From contig NC_133120.1 of assembly GCF_033568475.1 (NCBI RefSeq), positions 98,479,180-98,543,179 of the forward strand: a stretch of 64,000 bases of DNA, in the 5' to 3' direction. The stretch comes from Henckelia pumila. Its lineage: Eukaryota; Streptophyta; Magnoliopsida; Lamiales; Gesneriaceae. Below the pieces are notes generated by a model. The model made no database searches. It was not told the origin of the DNA and worked only from the letters and a program-made list of their open reading frames with translations. Shown here piece by piece: positions 45,803-57,501 of the stretch (the first letter of the stretch is position 1; the number at the start of each line of letters is the position of its first letter). The translations under genes and the position numbers were made by a program.

Positions 45803-48800
45803 ATGAATTCGCGTAATCCATTATTCTCGATCCTCGAACAAAACAAGTTGACTGGCGCAAACTATACGGAATGGTTCCGGAAGTTGAAGATTGTCTTGAC
45901 TTCGGAGAAGATGCTCTACGTGTTAGAGAAATCACCTCCGAAGGAAGCACCAGCTGACGTAAGTCCGGAGGAATTGGCCAAACTTGATGCATGGTGGGAC
46001 CATGACATCAAGACCAAATGCTATATGCAAGCCTCGATGTCTGATGAACTCCAGAGGCGATTTGAGGACACCGTGAATGCTGCTGACATTCACGCTCAAC
46101 TCAAGGAACTTTTTGGGGCTCAATCGAGGGCTGAAAGGTTCGCTACTGTTAAGGAGCTAATGACGTGTCGCATGCGTGAAGGGACTTCGGTCCGTGATCA
46201 TGGGGTACGAGTGATTTGGCTCATACAGAAGTTAGCAACTCTTGATTTGGTGTTGGAGCATGAACTCAACGTGAATTTACTGCTTCTGTCTCTTCCTTCT
46301 TCGTTTGACGGATTTGTGGTAAATTTTAATATGAACAAGATAGAGGCCACCCTTGAAGAGATGGTCAATATGCTTGTGACATATGAATCCACACTAAAGA
46401 AGGATAAACCAGCTTTCTTGGTGGGCTCCTCATCTTCTGCTAAGAAGGGGCCAAGTACGAAGGGTAAGAAATGTTCTGCCCCACCCAAGAAAGTCGAACC
46501 CGAGAAGAAGCACAAGACAAAGGCTTCAAACAATGGAAAATCCAAGGATGTTTGCCATTACTGCAAGAAGCCCGGTCATTGGAAGCGCAACTGCAAGGAA
46601 TATCTAGAGCAGTTGGGAACTGCAAAGGGTATGTTCTATATTGAAATAAACATTTCACTTAATACTACTTCTTGGGTATTGGATACCGGATGTGGATCTC
46701 ACATTTGCAATGATTTGCAGGTGATGACAAGAAGTCGCAGGCTTAGAATGGGTGAGACCCAGCTGAGGCTCGGGAATGGTTCCAGAGTTGAAGCTACAGC
46801 CATTGGAGATGTTTGTTTAATTTTGCAGAACGGTTTTAAGTTATTTTTAAGAGATGTTTTATTTGTTCCGGATTTAATTAAAAACATTATTTCTGTTTCT
46901 ATGCTAGATAGAGATGGTTATTCTTGCAATTTTGTGAATGGGATTTGCAATATTTACAAGAATGAATGTTTGATTGGAAATGGACAACTTGAAAACGATC
47001 TATACAACTTAAAACTAAAAGACGTTCCAATAAATTATGTTGATAAACCGGCGACAACAAACAAAAGGAAAATCGATAGTCAAAACCCGGCACACCTTTG
47101 GCACGCTAGACTAGGTCATATTTCCTCAAGGAGGATGAACAAGCTAGTGGGAGAGGGCATGTTTGATATGTCTGATATTAACTCTCTACCTACTTGTGAA
47201 TCCTGCCTAAAAGGGAAAATGACTAAATCTCCTTTTAAGGGGAAACCTGAGCGTAGTCAAAATCTGTTGGATTTGATCCATACAGATGTTTGTGGTCCAT
47301 TTAGAGTTGGGACTCAACATGGCCACACCTACTTCATTACCTTTACTGATGATTATTCAAGGTATGGGTATTTATATTTAATGAAATATAAGTATGAAGC
47401 ATTTGAAAAGTTCAAAGAATTCAAGGCTGAAGTAGAAAATAAGCTAGGTAAAAGTATTAAAGCACTTCGATCGGATCGAGGTGGAGAATACTTAAGTACC
47501 GATTTTTTGGACTATCTAAAAGAGAATGGGATTCTCTCTCAGTGGACTCCTCCTATGACACCACAGCTTAATGGTGTATCGGAGCGTCGTAATCGAACTT
47601 TGTTGGACATGGTTCGATCCATGATGAGCTTCACTGAGCTTCCACCTTCGTTTTGGGGCTATGCGCTTGAAACGGCGGTATTGTTGTTGAACAACGTCCA
47701 CACTAAAGCAGTGGACAAAACACCATACGAGTTATGGAATGGCAAAGCTCCTAAGTATTCGTACTTAAGGATTTGGGGATGTCCTGCATACGTGAAGCAG
47801 ACAGTGGGAGATAAGTTGGATAGTCGATCCAGCTTATGTTATTTTGTAGGGTATCCGAAGAATTCAATCGGATATTATTTCTATTATCCTGCTGAAACAA
47901 AGGTGTTTGTTTCTAGGAATGCCACCTTCTTGGAGATAGAGTTCTTATTGGATAAGAAAGGCGAGATGATGGAACTCGAAGAAGTTCGAGAAGAACCCGA
48001 AATACAAAATAACGATCCTACGCCTCAGGAACCATTACTGGACACGCCTGAACCTAGAAGATCCGAGAGGACTTCTAGACCTCCTGTTCAATATGGTCTT
48101 CTTCTTGAAGGGGATCAAGATGAACCTGACATTGGATGTGATCCAAAAAACTTCAAGGAAGCAATTTCTGATGCGGATTCAAATTTATGGCTTGAAGCTA
48201 TGCAGTCTGAATTGGATTCAATGCATACAAACCAAGTTTGGTCTTTAGTAGATCCTCCTGATGGAATTGTTCCAATAGGGTGTAAATGGATCTACAAGAG
48301 AAAGCTTGGGCCTGATGGTAAGGTATTGACCTACAAGGCGCGATTGGTGGCGAAAGGTTACACTCAAAGACAAGGAGTTGACTATGATGAAACCTTTTCA
48401 CCAGTTGCAATGTTCAAGTCCATAAGAATCCTTATTGCCATAGCTGCATGGTATGACTATGAGATATGGCAAATGGATGTGAAGACTGCTTTTCTTAATG
48501 GAGACATTAAGGAAGAAATCTATATGAAGCAGCCGGAGGGGTTCACATCCATGGGAAGCGAGCATAAGGTATGCAAGCTTCAGAGATCAATAAATGGTCT
48601 AAAACAAGCATCAAGAAGTTGGAACCAGAAATTTGATGAAACAATAAAAGATTTTGGTTTCATCAAGAACCCGGAGGAACCGTGCGTGTACAAGAAAGTA
48701 GTTAAGGATGCTGTGACATTCTTAGTACTTTATGTTGATGACATCCTACTCATTGGGAATGATGTAGGGATGTTGCAGTCAACAAAGATATGGTTATCAG

Positions 48801-49717
48801 GTAGATTCTCGATGAAAGATTTGGGTGAGGCATCCTACATTCTTGGGATACAGATCTATAGAGATAGATCTAAGAGAATGATAGGACTCACTCAATCAAC
48901 CTACATCGACACCATATTGAAACGGTTTTCAATGGATGGGTCCAAGAGAGGACATCTACCCATGTGTCATGGAGTTTCTTTATCCAAGTCTATGTGTCCC
49001 AAGACTGATGCAGAGATAGAGAATATGAAACATGTACCATATGCGTCAGCTATAGGTAGTATCATGTATGGGATGATATCTACCAGACCGGATGTAGCAT
49101 TTGCTCTGAGTGTCACGAGCAGATATCAGGCTAATCCTGGTCAAATGCATTGGAAAGCCGTGAAGGACATTCTTAAATACTTACGAAGGACTAAGAATAT
49201 GTTCATGGTATATGGAGGACGAGATCTGAAATTGGAAGGCTATACCGACTCTAGCTTCCAAAGTGACGTGGATGACTCGAAGTCAACCTCTGGATTTGTG
49301 TTCATGCTCAATGGCGGTGCTGTCTCTTGGAAGAGTTCCAAGCAGGACACCACAGCGGATTCCACCACTGAGGCTGAATACATTGCAGCATCAGCTGCTG
49401 CTAAAGAGGCCGTTTGGATGAGGAAGTTCGTCCAAGAGTTGGGCGTCATTCCTGAATTTGTTGGTCCAGTCCCGGTGTACTGTGACAACACGGGTGCCGT
49501 TGCTCAAGCAAAGGAACCAAGGTCTCATCAAAGATCCAAACACGTACTGAGGAAATACCACATAATCCGGGAGATTGTGGAAAGAGGAGACATCACTGTC
49601 GAACGAGTGGCCTCTGCAGACAATATCGCTGATCCGCTTACTAAGCCCTTGCCAGGACCATTGTTTGACAAACATCGCGAAGCAATGGGTTTACGTAGTA
49701 TGACTAGTTGGCTATAG
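45803..49717 (+). CDS. Intact copia Gag-Pol polyprotein (1,304 aa)
   Basis: It starts MNSRNPLFSILEQNKLTGANY, the usual copia gag opening. The gag core runs through residues 1-210, a Lys-rich linker follows, and the zinc knuckle CHYCKKPGHWKRNC is at 251-264. The protease has VLDTGCGSH at about 293. The pre-integrase zinc region has HLWHARLGHIS and CESCLKG near 430-475. The integrase catalytic residues are Asp495, Asp558 and Glu594, with a D-x35-E spacing. RT begins GCKWIYKRK near 830 and has YVDD at about 977. RNase H has GYTDSSFQSD, TTEAEYIA, YCDNTGAVA and HVLRKYHIIRE, and the protein ends MGLRSMTSWL. All catalytic residues that I can check are present and no stop or frameshift occurs. Gag and Pol share one frame, as is usual in plant copia elements. 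Confidence 0.98.
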   Translation: MNSRNPLFSILEQNKLTGANYTEWFRKLKIVLTSEKMLYVLEKSPPKEAPADVSPEELAKLDAWWDHDIKTKCYMQASMSDELQRRFEDTVNAADIHAQLKELFGAQSRAERFATVKELMTCRMREGTSVRDHGVRVIWLIQKLATLDLVLEHELNVNLLLLSLPSSFDGFVVNFNMNKIEATLEEMVNMLVTYESTLKKDKPAFLVGSSSSAKKGPSTKGKKCSAPPKKVEPEKKHKTKASNNGKSKDVCHYCKKPGHWKRNCKEYLEQLGTAKGMFYIEINISLNTTSWVLDTGCGSHICNDLQVMTRSRRLRMGETQLRLGNGSRVEATAIGDVCLILQNGFKLFLRDVLFVPDLIKNIISVSMLDRDGYSCNFVNGICNIYKNECLIGNGQLENDLYNLKLKDVPINYVDKPATTNKRKIDSQNPAHLWHARLGHISSRRMNKLVGEGMFDMSDINSLPTCESCLKGKMTKSPFKGKPERSQNLLDLIHTDVCGPFRVGTQHGHTYFITFTDDYSRYGYLYLMKYKYEAFEKFKEFKAEVENKLGKSIKALRSDRGGEYLSTDFLDYLKENGILSQWTPPMTPQLNGVSERRNRTLLDMVRSMMSFTELPPSFWGYALETAVLLLNNVHTKAVDKTPYELWNGKAPKYSYLRIWGCPAYVKQTVGDKLDSRSSLCYFVGYPKNSIGYYFYYPAETKVFVSRNATFLEIEFLLDKKGEMMELEEVREEPEIQNNDPTPQEPLLDTPEPRRSERTSRPPVQYGLLLEGDQDEPDIGCDPKNFKEAISDADSNLWLEAMQSELDSMHTNQVWSLVDPPDGIVPIGCKWIYKRKLGPDGKVLTYKARLVAKGYTQRQGVDYDETFSPVAMFKSIRILIAIAAWYDYEIWQMDVKTAFLNGDIKEEIYMKQPEGFTSMGSEHKVCKLQRSINGLKQASRSWNQKFDETIKDFGFIKNPEEPCVYKKVVKDAVTFLVLYVDDILLIGNDVGMLQSTKIWLSGRFSMKDLGEASYILGIQIYRDRSKRMIGLTQSTYIDTILKRFSMDGSKRGHLPMCHGVSLSKSMCPKTDAEIENMKHVPYASAIGSIMYGMISTRPDVAFALSVTSRYQANPGQMHWKAVKDILKYLRRTKNMFMVYGGRDLKLEGYTDSSFQSDVDDSKSTSGFVFMLNGGAVSWKSSKQDTTADSTTEAEYIAASAAAKEAVWMRKFVQELGVIPEFVGPVPVYCDNTGAVAQAKEPRSHQRSKHVLRKYHIIREIVERGDITVERVASADNIADPLTKPLPGPLFDKHREAMGLRSMTSWL

Positions 49718-49718
49718 G

Positions 49719-49731
49719 GCAAGTGGGAGAT
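49719..49731 (+). other. Polypurine tract of young copia element
   Basis: CAAGTGGGAGAT directly before the 3' LTR, two bases past the stop codon. Confidence 0.9.
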
Positions 49732-51594
49732 TGAAAGAGTGGGTGCCCAGTGAGCCAACTTGTGGCTATGGGCTTTGATGACTCTTTGTACAAACGATCT
49801 TTTGTTTAATGTAATTTACACTTTTATTAATGGCAATGACTTTATCTTTCTTCATATTGTTATATTGTGATATACTATTGTTGTTTTGATAAAGACCTTG
49901 AATATACTATAGTGTATGTAAGATGTGGTAGAACATGGGGATGTCTATCATGAAATACATCTTATAGTCACTGTATATTCTAAACTGTTCCTAGTCGATT
50001 GAGCCGTCCGATAATAAGGATAAGGATCGCTCGAGTTTGAGACTAGCTTTGCGATGCGGAGTACCACGTTTCATTGGTAGGGAACATGGAGATGTTCGAA
50101 GCATGCAAATGGATATTCATAGGATGAATAATCGAACTATCCTATCCGGACTTTCCAAGTGGTTATCACTTATCGAGTGGATAAAGTCCACGGTTTTGGT
50201 TGTACACCATTAGTCCTTACTACTTGAAACATCATGGAGACTCTATATGCTAGTACTGTGCTTTGACTCGTTTACCGACTCTATGGGGGTCATCAGGTGT
50301 CGGGATTGGGTACAGTTTCAACACATATAGGAGTCGATGCATTGTTGTCAAGGATTCACCACATACTTGCGAGTGTGGATATCCTATGCGATCTGAGGAG
50401 ATATTAGTGTGACGAATCTCTGGCCAGAGTACTTGATGTGATTTAAGAAATGGTTTCTTAGTAGCACATGCGATGTCACTAATTTGATCTTCAAGATGTA
50501 TTGCATAGTTATCGAATCTTGAGCGACTCTCGATATACCAATGGTTGTTGATTCGATCGGGATATATGGATGAAGGGACCGTACTGTACGCTAACCAAAA
50601 TCTACTGGTTCTTGTAGGCACTATCAGTGATACCTAGGGAATCATGGGGCGATGTTGCTAGGCGCTTTACCATGATTCGTTGGGCAAGTCGGAAATCGTT
50701 GTTCCGAGTCACAAGGAGTTGTGAGCCCACGGCTAGCTGTATCCCTGAACCATTGAGGGTCACACAGTGTAATGGAGTTTTTAATCCCCGTTGAGATAGT
50801 TAAATTTAAAGAGTTAAATTTAATGAATAAAGAAGTTGAACTTCTTAAATAAGAGTAAGGGAGTAGGATTTCCTAAAATGACATAGGGATGTACATTTTT
50901 GGAAACCACTGAATTCGGATTCAGGAAAATTTATCTTGACTTTAAAATGTGCAGAAATGGTTTCTGTGCACATTGGTAAAATCGGTTTATCAATCGGAGT
51001 CACGATGAATTTTATATTAATTTCTGAACATGCGGGCTTTGCTTGTCGGGCCTCAACTTATGACTAATGGGCCCTAAGGTGTTAGTGGCCTGCATTATAA
51101 ATAAGTTATTGCAGTACAGAAATTAGACACAACTGGTCATAATTTTGAGAGCAAAATTTCGAAACCCTAGCCTCCTCTCAAGAATATTTCGGCCGACCCC
51201 TCCCTCTCTCTGTCAGAGAAATTCCGGTCTGTGATTTTGAATTGCAGTCTGGAATAAGCGAATCAAATTCGTTATTCTCTTCGCAGAAAACTTCTGATAG
51301 ATTTTCTAGTGCAATCTATCAGAGGGATTAAACCTCCATTCGTGGACCTGATTGAAGGAGTTCATCGGTTCCAGGGAGAGACAACAAGAGCAGAGAAATC
51401 TGTTGGAGTCCAATAATCTCGATTCGAGATTGAAGGTAAAATTTAATAATTGTTATTTAAATTTTACACACACTTATAATTTAATCGTTGAACGGTTGAT
51501 ACCCACAATATGGAATTGTTCCATAATAAAAATTTTTAAACTTCCGCTGCACCGGGTATCAATCGTGATTGATCTGAACGCCAGTTTTCCAACA
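49732..51594 (+). repeat. 3' LTR of young copia element
   Basis: Pairs with 42082-43937. It carries the 7 bp missing from the 5' copy. Confidence 0.97.
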
Positions 51595-52823
51595 ATTGAA
51601 TCCTGCTGTATAATAAAATCCTCAAGGCTCCTGCTCTCTAGTCCTGCCTTGAACTACCAGCTCCGCCCATCCTGCGACCTGCCCCATGGAATAGGGTGTC
51701 CAAGATAACAACTAGTACGTGAGCGCTAATGCCCAGTACATAGACATGAGTAAACATATGTATATAATGCATGCAACATGATGACTGGTACAGGGTCATC
51801 TGAAAAGTCATGCTCAGAACCGGCGCCACATGAGTGCTGCCACCGTACGGATCAACCTCTGGGTGCAACCACACTCATCTAGTACACCAGAGTAGACAGA
51901 CATAAATTCCCCCGTCGTTGCGGTACTCTCAGTGACAGACTATCGAGTATAGAGCTGAGCGGCTCTATAGTCAGGTATAACAAGGTATAGGCTCAACGTG
52001 TATATGCACATGACATATGAATATAGAAAGCGGTAAATCATATATCATGCCATATAATAATGCCAAATAAATGCAACATATAAACATGTATACTCGTTGG
52101 CAATCTCAGTCAATGTGTACGTACCTCTAGGCTAGTTCAAGTATAGTAAGATCCTAGGTTCCAAGCCTATATTCAAAAGTTCACTGTATCACTACATAAA
52201 TTCTATAAGCCTTAACTAAGTTAATAAGTACTCCCAAAACTTAAATAGATTGCCGGACCATACCTTCGTCCGTAGTTAGCCCTTTGAAGTCGCTAGTCCC
52301 GGATGACTATAACCACACCTTGGTTATTCCAGAACCTCTATTATAACCGATAGGGCCCTCAAGTGTATAACTCACACTATAAGACTGAAGAAAGAAACTC
52401 GGGAATTCGTATTTCAAAATGAAATCGAACGAGCCCTATTTATAGGCAAAATTCCCGGCCAGGATCGGAGCTTCCGATCCAGCTCACTGCGTGCATGTGT
52501 GACACATCGGGATCGGAACTTCCGATCGGGTGATCGGAGCTTCCGATCTGCTCTACGTTCAACACTTGTCAAAACTCGCGGCTGAGTCATCGAACATTGC
52601 TGGCAGCTGGAGATCGGAACGTCCGTTCCAGGATCGGAGCTTCCGATCTCTGTGCTTCCGATGAGGTTCCGAAGTGGCTAGGATCGGAGCTTCCGATCTG
52701 AGTTCGGAGCTTCCGATCCGGCCCAAAATCAAAAGCCCAAATTAAACTCCGGAATCAGTTAATTACTAACCCTTAATCATGTTTAACATATTATTATCTT
52801 AAAATGGAATCTGGGTTACTACA
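51595..52823 (-). repeat. 3' LTR of the chromovirus, part 2
   Basis: Resumes with the second ATTGA (51595-51599) and matches 57710-58955. It has one fewer palindrome unit than the 5' LTR. It ends GGGTTACTACA beside the purine tract. Confidence 0.95.
52462..52720 (-). repeat. GATCGGA-NNN-TCCGATC array in chromovirus 3' LTR
   Basis: About seven copies at 52462, 52511, 52532, 52612, 52632, 52682 and 52702. Arms are 7 bp and the spacer 3 nt (GCT, ACT or ACG). All lie between the LTR start and the TATA box at 52438-52447. Confidence 0.93.
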
Positions 52824-52837
52824 TTCTCCCCACCTTT
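52824..52837 (-). other. Polypurine tract of the chromovirus
   Basis: AAAGGTGGGGAGAA on the minus strand abuts the 3' LTR. Confidence 0.88.
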
Positions 52838-53009
52838 AGATATTTCGTCCGCGAAATAACTTCTAAAGACAAATCAAGATAACAATATGAAACATCAAAC
52901 CATGTTTTATTACAATAACTGTAATTACATCTTACATGGTAAATCAAAATTACAAAGCAAACAACTCAGGATATTCCGCTTGCATACGACTTTCAGTTTC
53001 TCAAGTTGC

Positions 53010-56000
53010 TTCTTCAACGCCTCGGCGCTGCCACTGTACCATCACAAGTGGTATAGTCTTGTTCCGAAGAACTTTCTCCTTCCTGTCTAGGATACGGATT
53101 GGTCGTTCAACAAAAGACAGATCTGGCTCTAGCTGAATATCAGTAGACTGAATCACATGAGATTCATCAGCTATATACTGTCGAAGTAATGACACATGAA
53201 AAAATTATGTATACTGGAAAGATTTGGCGGTAAATCCAAACGATATGCAACATCTCCGATCTTTTCCAGTATCTGGAAAGGCCCAATGAAACGAGAAGAC
53301 AACTTGCCTTTCACGCCGAATCTCATCACCTTCCTGAAAGGTGATACTCGAAGGAACACATATTCACCAGGCTCAAACTGAAGTGGCCTGCGGCGAATAT
53401 TAGCATAACTGGCTTGTCTATCTTGAGCAACTTTGATCTTATGCTTGATCAAATCGACCTTGTCTACAATCTGCTGCACCAATTCAGGACCCTCGACTTG
53501 TCGTTCCCCGACTTCATTCCAAAATAACGGAGTACGACACCGTCGACCGTACAATGCCTCGAAAGGTGCCATATCAATACTACGATGATAACTGTTATTG
53601 TGGGTAAATTCGATCAAAGGTAACTGATCCTGCCAAGATAAGCCAAAATCCATGACAGAAGAACGTAGCATATCCTCCAGCGTACGAATCGTCCGCTCTG
53701 ACTGCCCGTCAGTCTTCGGATGATATGCAGTACTCAAACTCAGAGTAGTACCCAACGCCTCCTGAAAACTACCCCAAAAACGTGAGGTAAATCGCGGATC
53801 TCTATCACTGACTATGCTCACTGGAATCCCATGTAATCGCACTATCTCCTGGATGTATAAACGTGTCATACGATCATAAGAATACTCCCGGTTATAAGGA
53901 ATAAAGTGTGCTGATTTTGTCAAACGGTCAACAACGACCCAGATAGCATCACACTGACGTGAAGTCATAGGTAAGTGGGTAACAAAGTCCATAGTCACGT
54001 GCTCCCACTTCCATTCGGGAATCTCAAGATTTTGCAGTAATCCACCTGGTCGTCGGTGTTCAACCTTGACCTGTTGACAAACCAAACATCTCGAAACAAA
54101 TTGATACACACTCCTCTTCATCCCTTTCCACCAGAATCTAGTTCGCAAGTCCTTATACATTTTCATGCTACCAGGATGAACTGATAATCGACTCCTATGA
54201 GCTTGAGAAAGAATATTATTCCTGAGCTCCGCATCATTAGGTACAACCACTCGATTAGATAAGCACAATAAACCATCTGCCTAAAAATGGAATCCAGATG
54301 TATTAACTCCATTGTCTAGACATGCCAAACGCTGAATCTTAACATCAGATATCTGAGCATCTCTGATCCGAGAATACAATGCTGGCTCAGATAGAATAGT
54401 ATACAATCGAATCTCATTTCTCCCTTTCTTGTGCTTGAGCGTAAAACTCAATGAACAGCACTCTTGAATCATATGAGATACTTTACTAGTCTGAAGTGCA
54501 GAAAGTCTCACCTGCCGACTCAAGGCATCAGCAGTAAGATTGGCACAACCTGGATGATATTTGATTTCACAATCATAATCCTTCAGAAGATCCATCCAGC
54601 GTCTCTGTCGCATATTCAACTCCGCCTGAGTGAATAAATACTTCAAACTCTTATGATCCGTAAATATCTCAAATTTCTCGCCATAAAGATAATGCCTCCA
54701 AATCTTGAGCGCAAATACAATGGCGGCTAATTCGAGATCATGTACTGGATAATTACTCTCATGCATCTTCAACTGTCGAGAAGCATAGGCAATAACATGT
54801 CCATGCTGTGTCAGAACACATCCTAACCCCTGACCAGAGGCATCAGTATAGACAACATAACCTCCTGATCCAGAAGGTAGAGCTAGCACAGGTGCAGTAG
54901 TAAGACGTCTACGCAGCTCGTGAAATGACTCCTCACAATCCGAGGATCATATGAAGGCAACATCTTTCCGTGTAAGCTGTGTCAAAGGTCTGGCCAACTG
55001 TGCAAAATTCTCGATGAACCGACGGTAATATCCCGCTAGACCCAAGAAACTACGAATCTCAGCAACCGTCGTCGGTCGAGACCAGTTCAACACTGCCTCT
55101 ATCTTACTTGGATCAACAGATATTCCTTCACTAGAAATTATATGACCGAGAAACACTACCCGATCAAGCCAGAATTCACACTTGCTCAATTTTGCATACA
55201 GTTGCTTATCTCGTAACGTCTGTAAAACAATCCTTAGATGTTGTGCATGCTCATCTTTGTCATGAGAATAGACAAGAATATCATCAATAAAGACGATGAC
55301 AAATCTATCCAGATATTCTCGAAATATCTTATTCATCAGATTCATAAAGACTGCCGGTGCATTCGTCAAACCGAATGGCATCACCAGAAATTCATAATGC
55401 CCATATCTGGTCCTGAAAGCAGTCGTAAATATATCTGAGTTTCGTACCCGCATCTGATGGTAACCAGATCTCAAATCTATCTTCGAGTAAATAGAAGTAC
55501 CCTGTAGTTGATCAAATAGATCATCAATCTGCGGCAAAGGATACTTATTTTTGATGGTGACACGATTCAACTGCCTGTAATCAATACATAATCACATCGA
55601 TCCATCCTTCTTCTTGACAAACAAAACAGGTGCTCCCCATGGAGAAACACTCGGACGAATATATCTCTTATCAAGCAGATCCTATAACTGATGTTTCAAT
55701 TCCCTCATCTCTGAAGGTGCCAGACGATAAGGTTCTCGGGATATAGGCGTAGTTTTTGGTACTAAATCAATACCAAATTCAACCTCTCGCACCGGAGGAA
55801 AACCAGGAATCTCATCAGGGAATACATCAGAAAACTCGCTGACAATCGGTAACTGATCAATACCCGTACTACTCATGTACATATCAACTGCATAGATGAG
55901 GTAGCCCTCCCCACCTGACTCCAAGACATGACATGCCTTCAGAGCCGAAACAAGTGGCATCGGAGGTCGCGTACCCTCACCATAAAAATACCAGCTATCA

Positions 56001-57397
56001 CCCACAACCGGATGAAACTGTACCAGACGCTGATAACAATCCACAGTAGCATGATACAAAGTCAGCATATCTATTCCCAAGATACAATCAAAATCTGCCA
56101 TCGCTAATATCATCAAATTAGCTGCTAACACATTACCCTCAAACTCCAGAAGGCAACCCATCACTAGACGCTTAGTTACTATCTCTTGCTCCAACGGAGT
56201 AGATACAACTAAATCCATATCTAATGATACATAAGGTAATCTATGTCTCTTAACAAAGCGACTAGAAATAAAGGAATGCGATGCTCCAGTATCAATTAAT
56301 ACAAGTGCAGGAATACCACATAACAAAAAGGTACCTGCCAACATGCGATCGCTTCCCTCTGTAGCCTGCTCCTGAGATAGAGCAAACACCTGCCCTTGAG
56401 TTTGGGGACGATAACCAGAAGAACTCTGTGGTGCTGGCTGCTGACGTGGAACAATAGAAGCCTGAGATCCAACCTGTGATCCCGATCCACTAGCAGAACC
56501 CATGCGCTGAGGACAATCTCTCCGCAAATGTCCCTGCTGACCGCAAATATAACAAGCACCAGTAGCTCTCCGACATGAAGCTTCAGGATGCTTCCCTCCA
56601 AAATGACTACAAAACTCCTCCCTCTTCTTCCCAAAACGGAACATACCTCGTGAACCACGAGATCCAAATGAAGTAGTAGGAGTAGAAGAAGACGTAGGTC
56701 CAGATTGCACAACAGATTGAGCTCGAGGCTCAAAAGATCCACTAGGTTGTGCTGGCATCATCAACTGTGCCCGCCTGTTGCTAGTCTCCACAAGACGGCA
56801 ACGGTTCACCAAAGTCTCAAAAGATATCGGGTCATCACAGACGACAACCTGAGAGTAGATATCTTGGTTCAAACCTTGTAGAAAGATATCATACTTCGAT
56901 GCATCACTCTCATTGATATGAGGACTGAAAGGTAGCAGATCAAGAAATCGTTGCTGATATTGATCAATAGTCATTGATCCTTGCCTTAGAGTAAGCAACT
57001 CCATAGATCGTGCTTGGCAAACAGCCGGAGGAAAATACAGTTTCTGGAACTCCCGACAGAAATCCCCCCAAGTCATCTGTCCTCTCTCAGTACGTGCCTG
57101 AGCAGCTTTGGAATCCCACCAAAAACGTGCTCGATCCTCTAGAACAAATTCTAGAACTTCTAATTTCTGATCCTCAGTACAATCGAAAGCACGAAAAGTA
57201 CTCTCAAGTTTAGACATCCAACTCCTCGCCTGTTCAGGATTCTCGCCTCCCACCAAAGGTTTCGGTCCTACTTGCATGAACTTATTGATAGAGTAGCGAC
57301 GTCTACCCTCATGATGACGATGTTGATCATCATGATGGCGGTGACGATGATGATGACCACCTCCCTGGCCAACACTACCCTGACTCTCATCAGTCAT
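53010..57397 (-). pseudogene. Chromovirus gag-pol with C-terminal chromodomain, several stops
   Basis: It begins MTDESQG at 57397; an upstream ATG at 57418 is possible. It has a His-rich N-terminus, gag core (WDSKAAQARTERGQMTWGDF), zinc knuckle CYICGQQGHLRRDC (about 56550) and protease LIDTGASHSFIS (56295). RT has [23 protein letters not shown] and FIDD (55290). RNase H has [10 protein letters not shown] and TDHKSLKYL. Integrase has a zinc region (CLVCQQVKVEHRRP), MDFVTHLP, SDRDPRFTSRFW and DGQSERTIRTLE (Asp, Asp, Glu present). The chromodomain (ERPIRILDRKEKVLRNKTIP, WQRRGVEEATWE) is near 53120-53000. Breaks: TAG at 55682, TGA near 55594, TGA near 54946, TAG near 54280, and a one-base loss in a T run near 53200. 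Confidence 0.95.
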
Positions 57398-57485
57398 ATC
57401 CTGAAAAGAATTGCACATTAAAATCCCAATGCGCAAGAATTACTCAAGACTAAACTAAATCCCAAGTACTAATCTCAAAATCTAA

Positions 57486-57501
57486 GCATGCTCTGATACC
57501 A
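57486..57501 (-). other. Primer binding site (tRNA-iMet) of the chromovirus
   Basis: The minus strand TGGTATCAGAGCATGC starts four bases after the 5' LTR. Confidence 0.92.

Larger units (their letters stand above)
42082..51594 (+). mobile_element. Young, full-length Ty1/copia element with intact gag-pol, nested in the chromovirus LTR
   Basis: LTRs 42082-43937 (1,856 bp) and 49732-51594 (1,863 bp) are flanked by ATTGA on both sides (42077-42081; 51595-51599). I count about six substitutions and one 7-bp indel between them (about 99.7% identical), so insertion was very recent. Primer site, purine tract and a single uninterrupted 1,304-codon ORF are all present. The element could still be active, autonomously or recently so. 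The lineage within copia is not assigned. Confidence 0.97.

Noticed and set aside
45803-49717. Minus-strand ORFs of 60-115 codons under the copia gag-pol
   Set aside because: Shadows of the long, clearly coding + strand frame.
50250-50621. 123-codon antisense ORF in the 3' LTR of the young copia element (also 42659-42964 in the 5' LTR)
   Set aside because: It lies wholly within LTR sequence, changes length between the two LTRs because of single substitutions, and has no recognisable domain. It is likely a by-product of LTR sequence.
52462-52720. CRISPR-like spaced palindromes
   Set aside because: Spacing is irregular, units are degenerate, the array lies in an LTR of a plant retrotransposon, and no cas gene exists; eukaryotic context excludes it.
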